Position numbers and translations under genes: made by a program. The notes beneath the pieces were generated by a model. That model ran no database searches. It worked only from the letters and a program-made list of their open reading frames with translations, and was not told where the DNA came from. A stretch of DNA of 10,591 nt, from assembly GCF_946479685.1 (NCBI RefSeq), contig NZ_CAMLGS010000052.1, positions 1 through 10,591 on the forward strand. Reading direction: 5' to 3'. The DNA comes from an uncultured Methylotenera sp. (GTDB lineage Bacteria; Pseudomonadota; Gammaproteobacteria; Burkholderiales; Methylophilaceae). This document shows positions 7,450-10,591 of the stretch, piece by piece; the first letter of the stretch is position 1, and each line of letters begins with the position of its first letter.

Positions 7450-7929
7450 TTAATCTGCAATCAACACGTTAGTGCCAACCTCGACCAAATCAAATAGCTC
7501 GATAACATCAACATTACGCATACGGATGCATCCGTGAGACTCAGGCTTACCTACTGTTACGCTATCTGGCGTGCCGTGGATATAAATATAGCGTTGCATG
7601 GTATCTACATTGCCTAAGCGGTTTTTACCAACTTCACGACCTGACAGCCACAAAATACGTGTCAGAATCCAGTCCCGGTCGGGGTGCTCTGCCATCAATG
7701 CAGGGGTGCAAATTTCACCAGTGGGTCTACGCCCGACAAATACGGTGTTCAAAGGCTGGCCACCACCGATTTTGGCGCGAATCACATGCGCACCAAGAGG
7801 CGTGCAACCGCTATTTTTCTCACAGCCTACGCCATTAGCCGCACTAGAGATCACGTAGCTTGCTTGCACCTTGCCTAGTGCATCCAACAGCGTCAGACGC
7901 TGCTGTGAAATAGAAATATTAATCTGCAT
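7450..7929 (-). CDS. YkuD-domain L,D-transpeptidase-fold protein without signal peptide; probable cytoplasmic L,D-carboxypeptidase
   Basis: Single YkuD domain of 159 residues with the complete catalytic signature: His118 (IYIHGTPD) and SHGCIRM at 131-137, giving nucleophile Cys134 and Arg136. Exported family members cross-link murein or attach proteins to it in the periplasm. Here the ATG at 7927-7929 is the only possible nearby start: the two codons before it are GCG and CTT, preceded by an in-frame TAA at 7936-7938, so no signal peptide or membrane anchor can be added. The first 30 residues are already beta-strand domain sequence (MQINISISQQRLTLLD). Leaderless YkuD proteins such as ElsL/LdtK of Acinetobacter act in the cytoplasm as L,D-carboxypeptidases that trim tetrapeptides to tripeptides. 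The start overlaps the end of the binding-protein gene by 11 bases. Activity is inference; fold and motif are certain. Confidence 0.88.
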   Translation of the reverse strand: MQINISISQQRLTLLDALGKVQASYVISSAANGVGCEKNSGCTPLGAHVIRAKIGGGQPLNTVFVGRRPTGEICTPALMAEHPDRDWILTRILWLSGREVGKNRLGNVDTMQRYIYIHGTPDSVTVGKPESHGCIRMRNVDVIELFDLVEVGTNVLIAD

Positions 7930-9388
7930 AAGCGCTTATTGTAGCTAAATCATCCCAATTACCATCTGGTTTTGGTGCGTAGTGGCTAATTTTTTTACTC
8001 AATACCGCAAACTGCCCCTCATACCACAGCGGAATATACGGTAGCTGCTCGTGTACCCGCTGCGTAGCACCCTGCCAATTTTCTTGTTCCAGCAGGCTAT
8101 CCACTTTTGCATCAGAAAATCTGCCACGATTAAATCCATTAGGTGGCATGCTATGGCTATGAAACGCCTTAGCGTAAATTTCAGGGGTTTTAATGCCCAC
8201 CCAAGTTAAGCCATAGAGCTGAAAGTTACCATGCTGCACATCTTCAAAGAACGTGCCCCAGTCCAAGCTACGAATCTCCAACTCAATGCCTGCCGGGCGC
8301 ATCTGCGCCTGCAGTATGGTCGCAATTCGAACACGCTGGGCATCGGTAGAGGTTTTATAAACCAATTTTAGCGGCAAGCTGACTCCTGCCTCGCGGAGTA
8401 GCTGTTGAGATAATTCTGGATTGTAATCATAGGCTGTCAGGCTAGCATTACCTGCATAATGCTCAGGCGGCAAAATTGCACCCGCAATACGCGTGTGACT
8501 CACCATCACTTTTTCAATCAACGCTGGCCTATCAATGGCATGGGCAATCGCCTGCCGAACTTTAAGCTCACGTAACACCGGGTCTTGCGTGTTTAGACCC
8601 AAATAAGAGTAATTAGCGCCTACGCTGGTTTTTACTGTGACTTCCGGCTTGGTTTGCAAGTACTTTACTAACTCGGCTGGTAGCTCGCCCTGTAGCAAAT
8701 CGGTTTCGCCTCGCAGTAGTTTCAGCACGCGCACGGTCGGGTCTTTCACTTCACTCAGTGTAATGAGTTGCCCATCGGCCACCCTGCGTAACACCAGCTT
8801 ATTATTCTTCTCGACAAATGCCAGTGGGCCATTGCCTATGGGCTTGCTTGCAAAATCATGCTGCTGCTCGAGTAGCGGTTTGGGCATGATGCCAATAATC
8901 AACTTGGCAGCAAAATACGGGTCGGGCTGTTTAAGATAAAACGTTAAGCGGTCTTGATCATGCACCACAATCTTTTGGATATTGGCATATTCAGCACTGA
9001 GCGGGGATTTTGCTAATTGTGTGATGGCATCATAAGTGGCTTTCACATCATCGGCATTGAGCGGTAGCTGGTTATGAAACGGCGCGCGTGGCGATTTTAA
9101 AGTAATGAGGTATTCGGTCGCGCTCAGCATCTGCCATGTTGCCAGCTTGGGGCTGGGCTTAAAGTGCTGATCAAACTCAACCAAAGGTTGATAAATTAAA
9201 CGAATCACACGTTCTGAAGCGGCGTCCGTCGCCACCCGCGGATCTAAACTCAATGGCGCCTGCGATAGTGCAAAATTGATAGGCTGACGTGCGCTTTCGG
9301 GTTTATTTTCATGCTTGCTATCAAGCCCGCAAGCACTAAGCTGCAAAAAGCAAATTAGCAATAGAACGTTCAAAAATCTCATGTGCAT
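7919..9388 (-). CDS. Family-5 peptide-binding lipoprotein of an ABC importer (OppA/DppA-like)
   Basis: Extracytoplasmic solute-binding protein, about 489 residues, that captures a ligand for the DppB/DppC-like permeases encoded just downstream. I start it at the ATG at 9386-9388; another ATG lies at 9380-9382. The longer open frame begins with a TTG at 9421, which has no ribosome site. From this start the leader MHMRFLNVLLLICFLQLSAC is a lipoprotein signal with lipobox LSAC, making Cys20 the modified residue, followed by Gly and Leu. Early FALSQAPLSLDPRVATDAAS is the usual start of the mature family-5 fold. LNADDVKATYDAI, QPDPYFAAKL, VRQAIAHAIDRPALIEKVM and the closing LWYEGQFAVLSK stretches also fit OppA/DppA. 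The ligand cannot be read from sequence; operon partners (YkuD protein, NagZ) point to murein peptides, as with E. coli MppA. Confidence 0.93.
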   Translation of the reverse strand: MHMRFLNVLLLICFLQLSACGLDSKHENKPESARQPINFALSQAPLSLDPRVATDAASERVIRLIYQPLVEFDQHFKPSPKLATWQMLSATEYLITLKSPRAPFHNQLPLNADDVKATYDAITQLAKSPLSAEYANIQKIVVHDQDRLTFYLKQPDPYFAAKLIIGIMPKPLLEQQHDFASKPIGNGPLAFVEKNNKLVLRRVADGQLITLSEVKDPTVRVLKLLRGETDLLQGELPAELVKYLQTKPEVTVKTSVGANYSYLGLNTQDPVLRELKVRQAIAHAIDRPALIEKVMVSHTRIAGAILPPEHYAGNASLTAYDYNPELSQQLLREAGVSLPLKLVYKTSTDAQRVRIATILQAQMRPAGIELEIRSLDWGTFFEDVQHGNFQLYGLTWVGIKTPEIYAKAFHSHSMPPNGFNRGRFSDAKVDSLLEQENWQGATQRVHEQLPYIPLWYEGQFAVLSKKISHYAPKPDGNWDDLATISAYAD

Positions 9389-9499
9389 CAGTTTACTTGA
9401 TTTATAAAAATTAGGATTCAAGCGGATGCGAAAAACGCAGACTTTATGACAAGCTAATCAGCAAATAATGCATTTTTAGCGTCACCAATCACCGCTGAT

Positions 9500-9513
9500 T
9501 TGATTTGCATCAA
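9500..9513 (+). promoter_or_regulatory. FNR/ANR-type binding site upstream of ccoN
   Basis: TTGAT-TTGC-ATCAA matches the FNR consensus TTGAT-N4-ATCAA at all ten defined positions, and the symmetry extends one more pair (T9499/A9514). FNR and ANR are Fe-S oxygen sensors that activate low-oxygen genes; cbb3 oxidase operons are standard targets. The site centre (9506.5) predicts a start near 9548 if it acts at -41.5. A distance of about 106 bases from the box to the ccoN ATG fits a short leader. The leftward operon could also be affected. Confidence 0.88.
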
Positions 9514-9535
9514 ATGCCATTGTCTCAAGCTGCGA

Positions 9536-9541
9536 CAAAAT
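9536..9541 (+). promoter_or_regulatory. Candidate -10 element of the ccoN promoter
   Basis: CAAAAT matches the TATAAT consensus at 4 of 6 positions. It lies exactly where a -10 box should fall (-12 to -7) if the FNR/ANR site is centred at -41.5 of a start near 9548. A class II FNR promoter does not need a good -35, and none is seen. The agreement of spacing is the main support. Confidence 0.45.
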
Positions 9542-9605
9542 GCCACGTGTAAAACTAGCACTAAATTATTAATGGCACTTTTAATAGCATCTTAAAAAGC
9601 ACTTT

Positions 9606-9612
9606 GGGGGAG
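9606..9612 (+). promoter_or_regulatory. Ribosome binding site of ccoN
   Basis: GGGGGAG ends six bases before the ATG at 9619 and contains the GGAG core. It is one of the stronger ribosome sites in the window and fixes the ccoN start, consistent with high expression. Confidence 0.75.
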
Positions 9613-9618
9613 AACTAA

Positions 9619-10591
9619 ATGCAAGTCTCGCATTCGCAATCAAATACGTACAACGACAGTGTTGTACGGCAATTTTCTATCATGGCCGTGGTTTGGGGCG
9701 TGGTCGGCATGTTGGTGGGCGTGATTATCGCCGCACAACTGGTATGGCCTGAACTTAACCTAGGCCTTCCTTGGACCAGCTTTGGCCGCTTGCGTCCATT
9801 GCATACCAATGCAGTTATTTTTGCATTTGGCGGCTGTACTTTATTTGCCACCTCATACTATGTGGTGCAAAGAACCTGCCACACCACTCTATTTTTACCG
9901 TCACTAGCTAAGTTTACCTTCTGGGGTTGGCAAGCAGTGATTGTAGCTGCAGCAATTTCATTACCTTTAGGTTTTACCCAAGGTAAAGAATACGCAGAGC
10001 TAGAGTGGCCTATCGACTTGCTGATTGCAGTGGTGTGGGTTTGCTACGCTATCGTCTTCTTTGGCACCATCGGTACCCGTAAAGTAAAACACATTTATGT
10101 AGCAAACTGGTTCTTTGGCGCATTTATCCTCACAGTTGCTTTATTACACATCGTTAACAGCGCAGCAATGCCTGCCAGCTGGATGAAATCATACTCAGCA
10201 TACGCTGGCGTGCAAGATGCGATGGTGCAATGGTGGTACGGTCACAACGCGGTTGGTTTCTTCTTAACCGCTGGTTTCCTAGGCATTATGTATTACTTTA
10301 TTCCTAAGCAAGCGGATCGCCCTGTTTACTCATACAGCTTATCTATCGTGCACTTCTGGGCATTGATTTTCACTTATATGTGGGCGGGTCCTCACCATCT
10401 GCATTACACAGCTTTGCCTGACTGGACACAGTCTTTAGGTATGGTGTTATCTCTGATCCTGTTCGCACCAAGCTGGGGCGGTATGATCAACGGCATCATG
10501 ACCATGTCTGGCGCATGGCACAAACTGCGCACTGACCCTATCTTGCGCTTCCTGATCGTTTCCCTGTCTTTCTACGGTATGAGTACCTTTG
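9619..10591 (+). CDS. ccoN: cbb3-type cytochrome c oxidase subunit I CcoN, 3' end cut by window
   Basis: Catalytic heme-copper subunit of the high-affinity cbb3 terminal oxidase in the inner membrane; it reduces O2 to water with electrons from cytochrome c while pumping protons. The visible 324 residues include about nine membrane segments. His62 ([12 protein letters not shown]) is a low-spin heme b ligand. His209 ([10 protein letters not shown]) is a CuB ligand, Tyr253 ([10 protein letters not shown]) is the cbb3-type cross-linked tyrosine on a different helix from other oxidases, and His259/His260 are the remaining CuB ligands. All are at the spacing seen in the Pseudomonas stutzeri enzyme (+2). 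The remaining roughly 150 residues lie beyond the window, where ccoO, ccoQ and ccoP would be expected. An FNR/ANR box upstream predicts low-oxygen induction. Confidence 0.97.
   Translation, partial: MQVSHSQSNTYNDSVVRQFSIMAVVWGVVGMLVGVIIAAQLVWPELNLGLPWTSFGRLRPLHTNAVIFAFGGCTLFATSYYVVQRTCHTTLFLPSLAKFTFWGWQAVIVAAAISLPLGFTQGKEYAELEWPIDLLIAVVWVCYAIVFFGTIGTRKVKHIYVANWFFGAFILTVALLHIVNSAAMPASWMKSYSAYAGVQDAMVQWWYGHNAVGFFLTAGFLGIMYYFIPKQADRPVYSYSLSIVHFWALIFTYMWAGPHHLHYTALPDWTQSLGMVLSLILFAPSWGGMINGIMTMSGAWHKLRTDPILRFLIVSLSFYGMSTF

Larger units (their letters stand above)
9389..9618. promoter_or_regulatory. Divergent intergenic region between the peptide-importer operon and ccoN
   Basis: 230 bases without a gene. 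Rightward it holds the FNR/ANR box, a -10-like hexamer and the ccoN ribosome site (listed separately). Leftward, TATAAA at 9401-9406 could be a -10 element for the binding-protein gene, but the expected -35 position (GCATCC at 17 bases) is poor, so that promoter is unassigned. A short TGCG-AAAAA-CGCA hairpin near 9427-9439 is too weak to be a terminator. Confidence 0.6.

Noticed and set aside
7450..7929. Calling the YkuD protein a periplasmic L,D-transpeptidase (ErfK/YbiS type)
   Set aside because: Those enzymes carry signal peptides; here an in-frame TAA three codons upstream rules one out and the mature domain begins at residue 1.
9427..9439. TGCG-AAAAA-CGCA hairpin as a terminator or attenuator
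   Set aside because: Only four base pairs, no T run, and placed at the head rather than tail of genes.
9615..9851. Leftward open frame antisense to the ccoN start
   Set aside because: It covers the ccoN ribosome site and first membrane helices on the opposite strand, with low-complexity, unrecognisable product; CcoN is certain.

Overview
The window looks like ordinary chromosome of a Gram-negative, aerobic to microaerobic proteobacterium. The signs are a cbb3 oxidase behind an FNR/ANR box, a YccA-type membrane protein, NagZ, TadA and Sec-exported YceI. Moderate base composition and gene style make a betaproteobacterium, perhaps Methylophilaceae, plausible, but this is only an impression. No mobile elements, tRNA or rRNA genes or CRISPR arrays are visible. 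Genes are densely packed, and two at the edges (1 and 10591) are cut.

Left region (1-3815). An Old Yellow Enzyme reductase (cut at position 1) and an upstream yceI gene run leftward as a likely two-gene unit. Divergent from them is a LysR-type regulator resembling YhaJ; the 281-base intergenic region holds an 18-base palindrome that may be an operator. The regulator overlaps, by ATGA, a PsiE-family membrane protein gene. tadA follows, ending in a strong stem-loop terminator that also serves the convergent yccA gene.

Central region (3837-9388, all leftward). The gene order is a lipoprotein peptide-binding protein, a YkuD-domain protein, DppB-like permease, DppC-like permease, nagZ, then yccA. 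The first five are tightly spaced, including an 11-base overlap, and look like one transcript; yccA has its own promoter candidate. The YkuD protein cannot carry a signal peptide because an in-frame stop lies three codons before its ATG. It is therefore predicted to be cytoplasmic, which fits an L,D-carboxypeptidase better than a periplasmic cross-linking enzyme. Together with NagZ and an oligopeptide importer, this suggests an operon for uptake and recycling of cell-wall muropeptides. The importer's ATPase genes are not in the operon.

Right region (9389-10591). A 230-base intergenic region separates the peptide-importer operon from a divergent ccoN gene, the catalytic subunit of cbb3 cytochrome c oxidase (cut at the right edge). 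A perfect TTGAT-N4-ATCAA box lies upstream of ccoN with a -10-like hexamer at the spacing expected of an FNR-activated promoter, indicating induction at low oxygen.

The clearest candidate for something under-described is the muropeptide importer / cytoplasmic YkuD / NagZ operon. Everything else is recognisable and mostly conventional.
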